NCBI RefSeq assembly: GCF_001006305.1
Contig: NZ_LBHJ01000019.1
Span: forward strand, 186,001 to 250,000
Reading direction: 5' to 3'
DNA from: Silvibacterium bohemicum
GTDB taxonomy: Bacteria > Acidobacteriota > Terriglobia > Terriglobales > Acidobacteriaceae
Length of the DNA: 64,000 nucleotides
Shown here: positions 34,688 to 50,094 of the stretch, piece after piece
How positions within the stretch are numbered: position 1 is the stretch's first letter
Layout of the letters: each line of letters opens with the position of its first letter
The notes under the pieces: model-generated
The model's input: only the letters and a program-made list of their open reading frames with translations
Told to the model about the DNA's origin: nothing
Databases searched by the model: none
Position numbers and translations under genes: made by a program

Positions 34688-34771
34688 TTCCGAGAGGGCG
34701 CCGAAGGATATCAACAGAGCCAAGCTGTCTCTTAAGACAACATGCTGCCTAGGCCGCAGTAGTTTTTAGAT

Positions 34772-36238
34772 CTATTTTCCGGGTGTGCTGCCGAAGCTTC
34801 CGTTGAACATAGGAATCGAGCAGACGAAGGCGTCGACGACAATCGCTGCAGCTCCGATGAGTGAGAGGGTTGCGATGCCTGCGCCGAAGTGTGCGACGGC
34901 CAGCCATCCCAGACCTGCAGCGATGAGCAGCCGGCTGGTTCCAGCAGCGAAGGGCCAGAACATGCGTCCGCTGCCTTGAGAGGCGAAGCCCAGCGAGAAG
35001 CCAAAGGCGAGTAATCCATAGACGAGCGCGACGCGGCGGAGATAGATCGCAGCCGGTGCGACGACTGCGGCATCGTGGCTAAAGAGGTGCAGCCAGAGGT
35101 TTGGGTAGAGAGCGGTGATGAGACCGACGGGTCCTATGAGTAGCGCACCGAGTCCGCCGCCTATCCAGGCGATGCGTTTTGCGCGTTGCACATGGCCGGC
35201 TCCGATATTCACGCCGACCATGGTCAGCAGGGCGGTGCCTAATCCGAACAAAACCGGAATTAGAAAATAATCGAGGCGCGATGCGATGCCGTAAGCGGCA
35301 AGAGCGTGGATGCCGAAGACGCCGAAGGCTCCGGTGACGGCGATGACGGTGAGGTTGGTCTGGACGATGGCGATGGTGCTCAACAGCCCCACACGCAGGA
35401 TGTCGGCAAAGTGACGCCACTGCAGCGGCACCCAGGCAAGCTTCAGACCGGAACGGCCCGATGCCATGTACCGGAGCAGCAGCAGACACGCGATCGAGTA
35501 GTAAGCTCCCACGGCTATCCCTGCGCCGGCAACGCCAAATCTGGGGATGGGGCCAAAGCCGAAAATGAGCGCGGGCGAGGCAGGAATCAGAACCAGCGCT
35601 CCGGCAAGGGTAACTATCGCGGGCACGCGCATATTGCCTGCGCCACGAAGAGCAGACGTAAGCTGGCTAACAATCCAGATGGGGATGGCGCCGGCAAAGA
35701 TGTAATTTGAGTAGTGAAGAGCAACGCTGAGGGCCTCGCCTCGTCCGCCGAGTAAAGAGAAGATAGTTGGCCCCAGCAGCCACGCGCCGAGCGAAAAGAT
35801 CACCCCGGAGACCATCGCGAGGACCAGTCCATGGAAGACCAGCGCGTCTGCGTCGTCATGACGATCGGCACCGATGGCGCGGGCGACGGCGGAAGATACT
35901 CCGCTGCCCATGCCCCCGTTCGAAACCATGGTCATCAGCGACCAGAAGGGAAAGACCAGCGCCGTACCGGCAAGGGCAAGCATTCCGAGACGCCCGACAT
36001 AGTAGACCTCCGCAACTCCCACTAATGTCTGGACGAGCAGGACAACGATGGTTGGCCAGGCCAGCTTGAGGATCGTGGAGAGAATCGGTCCGTGCAGCAT
36101 GGCTTTGCGGGCCAGCATCTTGGGGCTTGTATCGTGATCGTTGCGCACGGCCGCCTGCGATCCATCGAGCGTGTATGCCGGCAATGTCCTGGGGTCGTCT
36201 AAGAGTAATTCCTCATTCATCCTGGTCATCTCATTCAT
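34772..36238 (-). CDS. MATE-family multidrug/sodium antiporter
   Basis: Multidrug and toxic-compound extrusion pump, about 488 residues, with 12 membrane helices in two homologous halves (LAWPTIVVLLVQTLVGVAEV, GLVLAMVSGVIFSLGAWLL, LLSTIAIVQTNLTVIAVTGA). A ~50-residue polar N-terminal tail precedes helix 1. The frame extends to an ATG at 36259, but those codons lie in a direct repeat that is probably an operator, so the ATG at 36238 was preferred. It is divergent from an HxlR-family regulator, which most likely controls it. Confidence 0.87.
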   Translation of the reverse strand: MNEMTRMNEELLLDDPRTLPAYTLDGSQAAVRNDHDTSPKMLARKAMLHGPILSTILKLAWPTIVVLLVQTLVGVAEVYYVGRLGMLALAGTALVFPFWSLMTMVSNGGMGSGVSSAVARAIGADRHDDADALVFHGLVLAMVSGVIFSLGAWLLGPTIFSLLGGRGEALSVALHYSNYIFAGAIPIWIVSQLTSALRGAGNMRVPAIVTLAGALVLIPASPALIFGFGPIPRFGVAGAGIAVGAYYSIACLLLLRYMASGRSGLKLAWVPLQWRHFADILRVGLLSTIAIVQTNLTVIAVTGAFGVFGIHALAAYGIASRLDYFLIPVLFGLGTALLTMVGVNIGAGHVQRAKRIAWIGGGLGALLIGPVGLITALYPNLWLHLFSHDAAVVAPAAIYLRRVALVYGLLAFGFSLGFASQGSGRMFWPFAAGTSRLLIAAGLGWLAVAHFGAGIATLSLIGAAAIVVDAFVCSIPMFNGSFGSTPGK

Positions 36239-36244
36239 TTGGTT

Positions 36245-36296
36245 TAATAAAGCAACCATATTTGCAGCATGGCAGACTCGGTATAATAATGCAACC
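36245..36296. promoter_or_regulatory. Direct repeat in MATE/HxlR divergent promoter (candidate operator)
   Basis: TAATAAAGCAACC (36245-36257) and TAATAATGCAACC (36284-36296) match at 12 of 13 bases, 39 bases apart and so about four helical turns. The second copy overlaps a TATAAT (36282-36287) in the direction of the regulator gene. HxlR regulators bind repeats as dimers, so autoregulation and control of the pump are plausible. Confidence 0.55.
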
Positions 36297-36341
36297 TGCT
36301 GGCTTCATAGGATGAAGTCCAGCGCACGAGGTCGAAATACT

Positions 36342-36692
36342 ATGCAGCGTAAGAGTATGAAGAACTCGCCTTGCGCAATCGCGCGGACCTTAGACGTGAT
36401 CGGCGAATGGTGGTCGATCCTCATCCTGCGGGACGCATTTCAAGACAAGAGGCGGTTTACCGAGTTTCAGCAGAGTCTTGGGCTGGCTAAAAATGTGCTG
36501 AGCTCCCGCTTGCGCAAACTCGTCGACAACGGCATTTTGGAAGTGGCTCCCGCATCGGATGGGAGCGCGTATCACGAATATGTCTTGACTGAAAAAGGGC
36601 GATCCTTGCAGCCTGTCTTGACTGCTTTGAATGAGTGGGGTGAGGCTCATCTTCCCAAAGGCAGGAGGGGAGTGAGTGCGGCTAAAAAGTGA
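36342..36692 (+). CDS. HxlR-family winged-helix regulator
   Basis: A 116-residue transcriptional regulator of the HxlR/MarR-like group. The start SPCAIARTLDVIGEWWSILI matches the family, including a Cys (CAIARTL) that is often redox- or aldehyde-responsive. The recognition region is RFTEFQQSLGLAKNVLSSRL and the wing is EYVLTEKGRSLQPVL. GAGG at 36328-36331 supports ATG 36342. It is divergent from the MATE pump gene. Confidence 0.88.
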   Translation: MQRKSMKNSPCAIARTLDVIGEWWSILILRDAFQDKRRFTEFQQSLGLAKNVLSSRLRKLVDNGILEVAPASDGSAYHEYVLTEKGRSLQPVLTALNEWGEAHLPKGRRGVSAAKK

Positions 36693-36858
36693 TCGTCGTT
36701 TTGATGGTCAACGGACGATAGAAGAATCCCTGCGACTCTTCGATTCGGGCTAACATTTGGATGTCGGATCTGCTGAGATTCTTCGCTTCGCTCAGAATAA
36801 CGTTTCTAATTAAGAGTAGTTTTGAAGCGGATTGAAGCCGATCAGAGGCGGTCGCGCT

Positions 36859-37329
36859 TTACTGCGTGCCATCCTTAGGTCTGCGGAAGGCGTAGATCAC
36901 GGCCAGCAGTGGTGGCGCGAGAAGGACTCCCCAGAAGGGGATGACGATGCCGAGGGCGATGGGCACGAGGATCGACGCCCAGATGGGGATGCGGCTTACG
37001 CGCTTCAGGAGGAGCGGCTGCAGCGCGAGCTGGTCTATCACGACGATCAATGCGTAGAGGCCTAATACGAGGCCGAGACGATACATGTCGTGGCCGCTGA
37101 AGAGGATCATCAGGACCGGGAAGATGACGGTGATGACTCCGCCGAAGTTGGGGATGAAGGTCATCAGGCCGCCGATGAGGGCCCAGACCGGCGCCAGCGG
37201 AACGTGAAGCAGCAGCAGGCCGATGAGCCAGAGAACGGCTACAAAGAGAGCTTCGAGGGTAACCGCCTTCCACCAGTTGAAGAGCGCCGTTCCGGCGGTT
37301 CGCGCGTGAGTGCGGAGGTCTGGTGGCAT
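36859..37329 (-). CDS. Half-length AI-2E family membrane protein
   Basis: A 156-residue protein matching only the C-terminal half of AI-2E/PerM family transporters, which normally have about 350 residues. The visible helices are ALFVAVLWLIGLLLLHVPLA, WALIGGLMTFIPNFGGVITV, and LVPIALGIVIPFWGVLLAPP. Only 57 bases separate its start from the gltB stop, so the N-terminal half is absent and not frameshifted nearby. It could be a degraded gene or a short-form family member. There is no specific ligand evidence. Confidence 0.7.
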   Translation of the reverse strand: MPPDLRTHARTAGTALFNWWKAVTLEALFVAVLWLIGLLLLHVPLAPVWALIGGLMTFIPNFGGVITVIFPVLMILFSGHDMYRLGLVLGLYALIVVIDQLALQPLLLKRVSRIPIWASILVPIALGIVIPFWGVLLAPPLLAVIYAFRRPKDGTQ

Positions 37330-37386
37330 CGATGAAAGTATAGATGCGGTGGAAATAAGATGCGGGCGGGCCGCCTGGCCGCAGGC

Positions 37387-41940
<4,554 letters not shown>

Positions 41941-42010
41941 ATGACACTATACGGCCCTTCTGTCGCGCAGGCATCGCGAAAATGTATTGATTACAGGGAG
42001 CCGGAAGGCT

Positions 42011-42039
42011 TTATAAAAAATTGCCATAGCCTGCATCAA
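42011..42039 (-). promoter_or_regulatory. Candidate sigma-70 promoter for gltB
   Basis: On the minus strand TTGATG (42039-42034) and TTATAA (42016-42011) are spaced by 17 bases and point at gltB, whose ATG is at 41940. The two promoters of this gap lie back to back within 80 bases of the ARG boxes, so ArgR could affect both. Confidence 0.5.
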
Positions 42040-42058
42040 TAATATTTATTGAAGAGCC

Positions 42059-42087
42059 TTGACAGACGCCCTGCGTATATTTATACA
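42059..42087 (+). promoter_or_regulatory. Sigma-70 promoter of the arginine operon
   Basis: TTGACA (42059-42064) and TATACA (42082-42087) are separated by exactly 17 bases, close to consensus. The start of transcription would fall near 42094. The -10 element lies inside the first ARG box. Confidence 0.75.
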
Positions 42088-42109
42088 TTGAAATGTATTT
42101 TTATGCATA
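42072..42109 (+). promoter_or_regulatory. Tandem ARG boxes (ArgR operator)
   Basis: Two AT-rich, imperfectly palindromic 18-mers are arranged in tandem: TGCGTATATTTATACATT at 42072-42089 and AATGTATTTTTATGCATA at 42092-42109. They have the size, composition and close tandem spacing of ARG boxes bound by hexameric ArgR. They cover the -10 element and start site just before argR, giving arginine repression of the operon. Confidence 0.7.
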
Positions 42110-42145
42110 AGGCGCGGGTGAGTTTCTGGCCCGCGATTTTCTATT

Positions 42146-42601
42146 TTGACGAAGTATGACCGACATAACGCGATCCGGGAGCTTGTAGCCAGCGCGGCTG
42201 TGACTAGCCAGGACGAGCTGCGCCGCAAATTGGTGCGGCGTGGCTTCGACGTGACCCAGGCGACGCTGTCGCGGGACATTCGCGAGATCCGTCTCTATAA
42301 GGGGCCGAACGGTTATGCGCTGGCCAACGGGAACGGTTTGGCGATCGAAGACGAGGAGGACGATTCTCCGTCGGTCGAGGACGTGCTCTCGAGCTTCGGA
42401 CTGAAGGTGAAGCAGGCTCTCAATCAGCTGGTGCTGATCACGACGCATGGCGGAGCGCAGCCGGTGGCTCTGGCCATCGATCGCGAGGATTGGGATGAGG
42501 TGCTGGGAACAATTGCCGGAGACGACACGATTTTGATCATCTGCCCCGACCAGAAGAGCGCTTCGGCGCTGCGTGACCGGCTGGAAGAGATGATCGGCTA
42601 G
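42146..42601 (+). CDS. argR: Arginine repressor
   Basis: A 151-residue ArgR/AhrC-type regulator. The N-terminal winged helix reads RHNAIRELVASAAVTSQDEL, then RRGFDVTQATLSRDIREI, the diagnostic DNA-reading helix. The C-terminal oligomerisation and arginine-binding domain includes LVLITTHGGAQPVALAIDR and GTIAGDDTILIICPDQ. The start is a TTG at 42146. No in-frame ATG exists nearby. It is the first gene of the arg operon and sits directly after its ARG boxes, so it represses itself. Confidence 0.95.
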   Translation: MTKYDRHNAIRELVASAAVTSQDELRRKLVRRGFDVTQATLSRDIREIRLYKGPNGYALANGNGLAIEDEEDDSPSVEDVLSSFGLKVKQALNQLVLITTHGGAQPVALAIDREDWDEVLGTIAGDDTILIICPDQKSASALRDRLEEMIG

Positions 42602-42610
42602 GGACTAGCC

Positions 42611-42638
42611 GGGACTCGCCGTCCAGGCGATCGCGCTT
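42611..42638 (+). repeat. GGGACTGGCCGTCCAGGCGA dispersed element, copy 2
   Basis: GGGACTCGCCGTCCAGGCGA followed by TCGCGCTT begins ten bases after the argR stop. A partial copy, GGGACTAGCC, precedes it at 42601-42610. Compare 31378-31406 and 50610-50637. Confidence 0.7.
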
Positions 42639-42675
42639 CGCGCAGGAACAGAGCAAGATTTGGAGTAATCGTTTG

Positions 42676-43734
42676 ATGAAGGATTCGATACAGACAGCGG
42701 TTTTAGGAGTGAGCGGATATGCCGGCGCGGAGTTGGCGCGGCTGCTGTTGCATCATCCCAATTTGAAGGGGCGTCCGCCGGTGTTTCTGGGCCGGGCGGA
42801 GGCGGGGCAGGATTCGTCTTTAACCGCTCTGCATCCGCAGCTGGTGGATAACAATGGCTCGGCGGGACTGAAGATCGAGCCTTTCTCGTGGGAGCTGTTG
42901 AAGGAGCGGGGAGTTGAGGTGTTGTTCCTGGCCACTCCGCACGAGCAATCGCGGGAGTATGCGCCGCTGGCGCTGGAGCACAGGATTCGCGTGATCGATC
43001 TGAGCGGGGCGTGGCGGTTGAGCGAGGCGGACAATCGCGCCGTCTACAAATTCGATGACGATGGCAGCGCGGTAACGGCGGCGGTTCAGACGAAGGCCGT
43101 GTACGGCAGTCCGGAGCTGCATCGCGATGAGATTCGCGATGCGGAGCTGGTGGCGAATCCCGGATGCTATGCGACGTCGATCATTTTGGGGCTGAAGCCT
43201 CTGGTCGCGGCGGGCGTTTTGGATTTAGATCGCGGGATCATCTGCGATTCGAAATCGGGGGTGTCGGGCGCGGGCAAGGCTCCGTCGGCGAAGACGCACT
43301 ATATGTATGCGGCGGATAATCTTTCGGTCTACGGCGCTTTCTCGCACCGGCACATGGGCGAGTTGCTGGAGCAGCTGGGCCTGGACCGCTCGCAGATTGT
43401 TTTCACTCCGCATCTGCTGCCGATTCCGCGGGGGATTCTTTCGACGATCTATGTGACGTTCCGAGAAAAGAAGAGCCCCTCCGAAGTCGATGCGCTGTAT
43501 CGCGAATTTTATGCCGGCAGCCCGATGGTGCGGATTTTCGGCGCGGGGCATCTGCCGCAGATTCAGTATTCGGTGCGCACGAATTATTGCGACATCGGCT
43601 TCGAGCTGGATAAGGACGGACGGCGGTGCATCGTCGTCTCCTGTTTAGACAACCTGTTGAAGGGTGCAGCCGGACAGGCGGTGGAGAATCTAAATCTGAT
43701 GTGCGGTTGGGACGAGGCTGCGGGGTTGGAATAG
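42676..43734 (+). CDS. argC: N-acetyl-gamma-glutamyl-phosphate reductase
   Basis: Third step of arginine synthesis: NADPH reduction of N-acetylglutamyl phosphate to the semialdehyde. 352 residues from the ATG at 42676; a TTG just before it is also possible. The nucleotide-binding start is VLGVSGYAGAELARLL. The catalytic Cys is in VANPGCYATSIIL, followed by KSGVSGAGKAPSAK and the active-site His of GAFSHRHMGEL. The end, LDNLLKGAAGQAVENLN, is the family signature. It lies second in the operon. Confidence 0.96.
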   Translation: MKDSIQTAVLGVSGYAGAELARLLLHHPNLKGRPPVFLGRAEAGQDSSLTALHPQLVDNNGSAGLKIEPFSWELLKERGVEVLFLATPHEQSREYAPLALEHRIRVIDLSGAWRLSEADNRAVYKFDDDGSAVTAAVQTKAVYGSPELHRDEIRDAELVANPGCYATSIILGLKPLVAAGVLDLDRGIICDSKSGVSGAGKAPSAKTHYMYAADNLSVYGAFSHRHMGELLEQLGLDRSQIVFTPHLLPIPRGILSTIYVTFREKKSPSEVDALYREFYAGSPMVRIFGAGHLPQIQYSVRTNYCDIGFELDKDGRRCIVVSCLDNLLKGAAGQAVENLNLMCGWDEAAGLE

Positions 43735-43782
43735 GGCACAGGGCACAGGGCACAGGGCACAGGGCACAGGGCACAGGGCACA
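43734..43782 (+). repeat. GGGCACA x7 tandem heptamer array
   Basis: Seven perfect head-to-tail copies of GGGCACA begin at the last base of the argC stop codon and fill half of the argC-argB gap. A variable-number tandem repeat at this spot would change spacing between the genes. The same heptamer family (GRGCWCA) occurs at 33791 and 47054. Confidence 0.9.
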
Positions 43783-43827
43783 GAATTTGATAGTTCGTTA
43801 ACGATTGAGAGTTGCGAGGCAATACCG

Positions 43828-44610
43828 ATGAAATTTGTAGTGAAGCTGGGTGGGGCGGCGCTGGAGAATCCGGAAATGCTGCATGCCTGTGCGCAGGCCA
43901 TCGCCGATATGGTGAAGGACGGCAATCAGGTCGCGCTGGTGCATGGCGGCGGCGTGCAACTGACACGCACGCTCAAGCTAATGGGCAAGCAGAGCGAATT
44001 CATCTCCGGGCTGCGCGTGACCGATGCGGAGACGCGCGACACGGCGGTGATGGTGCTGGGCGGTCAGGTGAACAAAGCGCTCGTCGCTGCTCTGGGCGGG
44101 CATGGACAGGCGGCGATGGGGCTTTCGGGCGGCGATGGACTCATCTTTCGCGCACGCAAGAAGCGGACCGCGCCGGATCTTGGCTATGTGGGCGAGATCG
44201 TCGCGTCCGATCCGCGCTGGCTGGACGCGATCTGGCAGATGGGCGCGGTGCCGGTGATTTCGAGCATCGCGCTGGGCTTTGATGGCGAGTACTACAACGT
44301 GAATGCCGACGAGATGGCGGCAGCATGCGCCGCAGCCTGCAAGGCCGATGCGCTGGTCTTCCTTACCGACGTGCCGGGAGTTCGCGGAGCCGATGGCGAG
44401 GTAATGCGCTGGCTGAATGTGGATCAGATTGCGGGGCTGACTCGCGATGCGGTGATCAGCGGCGGCATGCTGCCCAAGCTGAGCGCCTGCCGCGAAGCTC
44501 TATTGCAGGGCGTGAAGCGGGTGCGGATTCTGCCTGCAGAGGTCGCGTCCGTGCTGCCGGATCTATGCAGCTCGCGTGTTTCGTTTGGGACGGAAGTGCT
44601 AGTGGCATAA
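43828..44610 (+). CDS. argB: Acetylglutamate kinase
   Basis: Second step of arginine synthesis, ATP phosphorylation of N-acetylglutamate. 260 residues, amino-acid-kinase fold. KFVVKLGGAALENP is the phosphate-binding start, HGGGVQLTRTLKL the substrate glycine loop, YYNVNADEMAAACAAACKAD the central motif and FLTDVPGVRG the nucleotide site. It lacks the N-terminal helix typical of arginine-inhibited hexameric kinases, so arginine feedback on this enzyme is unlikely. GAGG precedes the ATG. Confidence 0.95.
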   Translation: MKFVVKLGGAALENPEMLHACAQAIADMVKDGNQVALVHGGGVQLTRTLKLMGKQSEFISGLRVTDAETRDTAVMVLGGQVNKALVAALGGHGQAAMGLSGGDGLIFRARKKRTAPDLGYVGEIVASDPRWLDAIWQMGAVPVISSIALGFDGEYYNVNADEMAAACAAACKADALVFLTDVPGVRGADGEVMRWLNVDQIAGLTRDAVISGGMLPKLSACREALLQGVKRVRILPAEVASVLPDLCSSRVSFGTEVLVA

Positions 44611-44613
44611 CAG

Positions 44614-44673
44614 CGGGTCGCTGAGAAGCGGGTGGCTAAGGTCCGGTTGGCTGAAGAGTGGGTGGCTCAAGTT
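44614..44673 (+). repeat. 15-bp tandem repeat, 4 imperfect copies
   Basis: Four consecutive 15-mers (CGGGTCGCTGAGAAG, CGGGTGGCTAAGGTC, CGGTTGGCTGAAGAG, TGGGTGGCTCAAGTT) start three bases after the argB stop, with a partial fifth. The unit length is a multiple of three, unlike the heptamer arrays. Confidence 0.75.
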
Positions 44674-44701
44674 CGGGCGGCGTGTGGGCTTGGAGCACAG
44701 T

Positions 44702-44729
44702 CCCCACATCTCAAAAGCGAGATGTGGGG
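44702..44729. repeat. AVAAGC-loop hairpin element, copy 2
   Basis: CCCCACATCTC-AAAAGC-GAGATGTGGGG is an 11-bp perfect stem followed by CACCCGG, in the argB-argD gap. Stem bases differ from copy 1 but remain paired. Confidence 0.8.
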
Positions 44730-44819
44730 CACCCGGCGGGTGGTGCAAGTCGGTCAGCTTAGAAACGGCTAGCGTGAAACATTTTGCGTGATCGTTTTGA
44801 GATTGTTTTAGGAGCAGTT

Positions 44820-46073
44820 ATGAATTTAGAAGAAATCAAGGCGGCGGAGGCGAAGTTGCTGCTACCTACCTATGAGCGCAATCCGATTCTGTTTGTTGAG
44901 GGCGAGGGAGTCTACCTTTTCGACGAAAAGGGTGAGCGCTATCTGGATCTGTTGAGCGGCATTGGGGTGAACGCTCTGGGCTATGGGCATCCGGCGATTG
45001 AGACAGCTATCGCGGAGCAGAGCCGCAAGCTGATTCATCTCTCCAATCTCTATTTTCATGAGGGACAGGCGGAGCTGGCGCTGCGATTGACGGAAGCCAG
45101 CGGCATGGATCGCGCCTTCTTCTGCAACAGCGGCACCGAGGCATGGGAAGCGTCTCTGAAGTTGGCGCGCGCCCACGCGGGCCTGCTGCGCAGCGAGGGC
45201 AAGAACATCGGCACGAAGTTTCTGGCTCTGGAGCATAGCTTCCACGGCCGCACCATGGGCTCCGTCGCGACGACGCACAAGGCAAAATATCGCGAACCTT
45301 TCGAGCCGGTGATGCCGGGCGTGGAGTTTGTCGCATTCGATGACATTGCGGATCTGACGGCGAAGTTTTCATCGGATGTTTGCGCGGTGTTGATCGAGGC
45401 GATTCAAGGCGAGGGTGGAATTCGTCCTGTGTCTCAAGAATTTATGACTGCTGCGCGCGAGCTTACGCGCTCCACCGGAGCGTTGCTGATCTGCGATGAG
45501 ATCCAGGCAGGCATGGGCAGGACGGGCAAGTGGTTCGGGTATCAACATTACGACGTTCAGCCGGACGTGACCACGGTCGCGAAACCTCTGGCTAGCGGGC
45601 TGCCGCTGGGTGCAATGCTTTGCACCGAGGAAGCGGCCCGCGCGATTCATCCCGGGATGCACGGCACGACGTTCGGCGGCGGTCCGTTGGCTTGCGCTGT
45701 TGCGCTTGCGGTCTTCCAGACGATTGAGGACGAGAAGCTGCTCGAACATGTAACTGAAGTTGGCACGTATTTCCACGAGAAGCTGAAGGATCTGGCCGAA
45801 AAGCATCCAGCGATTGTGGAAGTGCGCGGCATGGGATTGATGCTGGCTGCGGAGCTCGATTCCGCTGACCTGGCCAAGGACGTGGTCGCCGATATGCTGC
45901 AGCGGCACATCCTGATCAACCGAACCAGCGAGGCCGTATTGCGTTTTCTGCCCCCGTACATTCTTGGCCGCGAGCATGTGGACACGGCTATCTCCGCACT
46001 GGATGAAATATTGACGGAGCGCGCGCCGCAGGGCGCAGGCGCGGCAACGACGGGAGGCAAACAGATTGTCTAG
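44820..46073 (+). CDS. argD: Acetylornithine aminotransferase
   Basis: PLP-dependent class III aminotransferase making N-acetylornithine from the semialdehyde. 417 residues from ATG 44820, which has AGGAG at 44810-44814; the longer frame lacks a ribosome site. The motifs are FCNSGTEAWEASLKLARAH, FHGRTMGSVATTHKAKYREP, LLICDEIQAGMGRTGKWF (PLP-ring Asp) and TTVAKPLASGLPLGAM, which holds the Schiff-base Lys. It overlaps argF by eight bases, so translation is coupled. Confidence 0.94.
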   Translation: MNLEEIKAAEAKLLLPTYERNPILFVEGEGVYLFDEKGERYLDLLSGIGVNALGYGHPAIETAIAEQSRKLIHLSNLYFHEGQAELALRLTEASGMDRAFFCNSGTEAWEASLKLARAHAGLLRSEGKNIGTKFLALEHSFHGRTMGSVATTHKAKYREPFEPVMPGVEFVAFDDIADLTAKFSSDVCAVLIEAIQGEGGIRPVSQEFMTAARELTRSTGALLICDEIQAGMGRTGKWFGYQHYDVQPDVTTVAKPLASGLPLGAMLCTEEAARAIHPGMHGTTFGGGPLACAVALAVFQTIEDEKLLEHVTEVGTYFHEKLKDLAEKHPAIVEVRGMGLMLAAELDSADLAKDVVADMLQRHILINRTSEAVLRFLPPYILGREHVDTAISALDEILTERAPQGAGAATTGGKQIV

Positions 46074-47088
46074 TAAGCCTTATCTACTCAATGAAACGGA
46101 AGAACAGGTGGGTACGATTCCCTCCCCCATAGAGTCGCTGGCGGGACGCGACCTCTGCTCGATTGCCGATTTCTCGACGGCCGAGATTGCCGCAGTAATG
46201 CAGCTGGCGCACGACGTGAAAGCAAATCCTGCGGCTTTCCGCTGGGCTCTCGATGCCAAGCAGATGGTGATGTTCTTCGAGAAGGCCTCGCTGCGCACGC
46301 GGCTGACCTTCGAGACGGCGATCAATACGCTGGGCGGCTCGGCGATCTTCGTCGACCAGACGCAGTCTCCGCTGGGAGAGCGGGAATCGCTGGCGGATAT
46401 GTCGCGCAACCTGGAGCGCTGGGTATCGGTGATCGTGCTGCGCACCTATGCGCACGAGACCATTACGGAGATGGCCTCCTACGCGGCTTGTCCGGTAATC
46501 AATGCACTGAGCGATCTCGAGCATCCCTGCCAGGCTCTGGCCGATTTCCTAACGATTGAGCAGCGCTTCGGCACAGCCAAGGGCGTGCGGTTCACTTACG
46601 TGGGAGACGGCAACAACGTTTGCCACTCGCTCATGCTCACCGCGGCGCAGCTGGGCGCGCATTGCGTGGTGGGATCTCCGAAGAACTATGCGCCCAAGGC
46701 GGATATCGTGGCGCAGGCGCGGGCGATCGCCAATACCACGGGCGGCAGCGTGGAGTTGGTGACCGATCCGGTAGCCGCGGTGACCGGGGCGGATGTTGTC
46801 TACACCGATGTTTGCACCAGCATGGGCTTCGAACATGAAGTAACGAAGCGCGCGCCGATCTTCAAGCCCTACCAGGTGAACGAGCAGCTGATGTCGCATG
46901 CTGCGTCCCACGCGGCGTTCATGCACTGCCTGCCGGCGCATCGCAACGCCGAAGTGACAGATGCGGTGTTGGACGGTCCGCAGTCGATGGTCTTCGACCA
47001 GGCGGAGAATCGCATGCACGCGCAGAAGGCTTTGTTGCTTCTGCTGTTGGGTGGAGCTCAGGGCTCAGGGCTCAGAGCTCAGGGTTGA
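46066..47088 (+). CDS. argF: Ornithine carbamoyltransferase
   Basis: Joins carbamoyl phosphate to ornithine to give citrulline. 340 residues. Carbamoyl-phosphate binding: FEKASLRTRLTFETA and EHPCQALADFLT. Ornithine side: TDVCTSMGFEHE, and the catalytic MHCLPAHRNAE. These are the normal ornithine-type signatures, not those of acetyl- or succinylornithine enzymes. The start is a TTG at 46066 with GGAGG about nine bases upstream, inside the argD end. The last ~10 residues (AQGSGLRAQG) are encoded by a GRGCWCA heptamer array. Confidence 0.94.
   Translation: MSSKPYLLNETEEQVGTIPSPIESLAGRDLCSIADFSTAEIAAVMQLAHDVKANPAAFRWALDAKQMVMFFEKASLRTRLTFETAINTLGGSAIFVDQTQSPLGERESLADMSRNLERWVSVIVLRTYAHETITEMASYAACPVINALSDLEHPCQALADFLTIEQRFGTAKGVRFTYVGDGNNVCHSLMLTAAQLGAHCVVGSPKNYAPKADIVAQARAIANTTGGSVELVTDPVAAVTGADVVYTDVCTSMGFEHEVTKRAPIFKPYQVNEQLMSHAASHAAFMHCLPAHRNAEVTDAVLDGPQSMVFDQAENRMHAQKALLLLLLGGAQGSGLRAQG
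47054..47084 (+). repeat. GRGCWCA heptamer array, 4 copies
   Basis: GAGCTCA-GGGCTCA-GGGCTCA-GAGCTCA then GGG spans the last codons of argF, whose stop follows four bases later. Confidence 0.8.
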
Positions 47089-47109
47089 GTTTCCTACGTT
47101 TATGGGTGT

Positions 47110-47135
47110 CCCACGTCTCAGAAGCGAGATGTGGG
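47110..47135. repeat. AVAAGC-loop hairpin element, copy 3
   Basis: CCCACGTCTC-AGAAGC-GAGATGTGGG has a 10-bp stem with one G-T pair and is followed by CCACCC. It lies in the 166-base argF-argG gap. Confidence 0.75.
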
Positions 47136-47251
47136 CCACCCTTCAGAGTAGAGCGCCAGCACCCGCTAGCCTCTTGGCTTTCAACGCCCTCACCGTAGAA
47201 ACGCGGACCGAGGTTCTCACCGCTAAGACGCGAAGAACGCAAAAGGATTAG

Positions 47252-50080
<2,829 letters not shown>

Positions 50081-50094
<14 letters not shown>

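Noticed and set aside
43734-43782. GGGCACA array considered as a CRISPR or regulatory iteron
   Set aside because: Pure 7-bp tandem copies without spacers, and no rep or cas gene nearby; a simple tandem repeat fits.
46066-47088. ArgF as an N-acetyl- or N-succinylornithine carbamoyltransferase
   Set aside because: The SMG loop (TDVCTSMGFEHE) and HCLPAHR motif are of the ordinary ornithine type.
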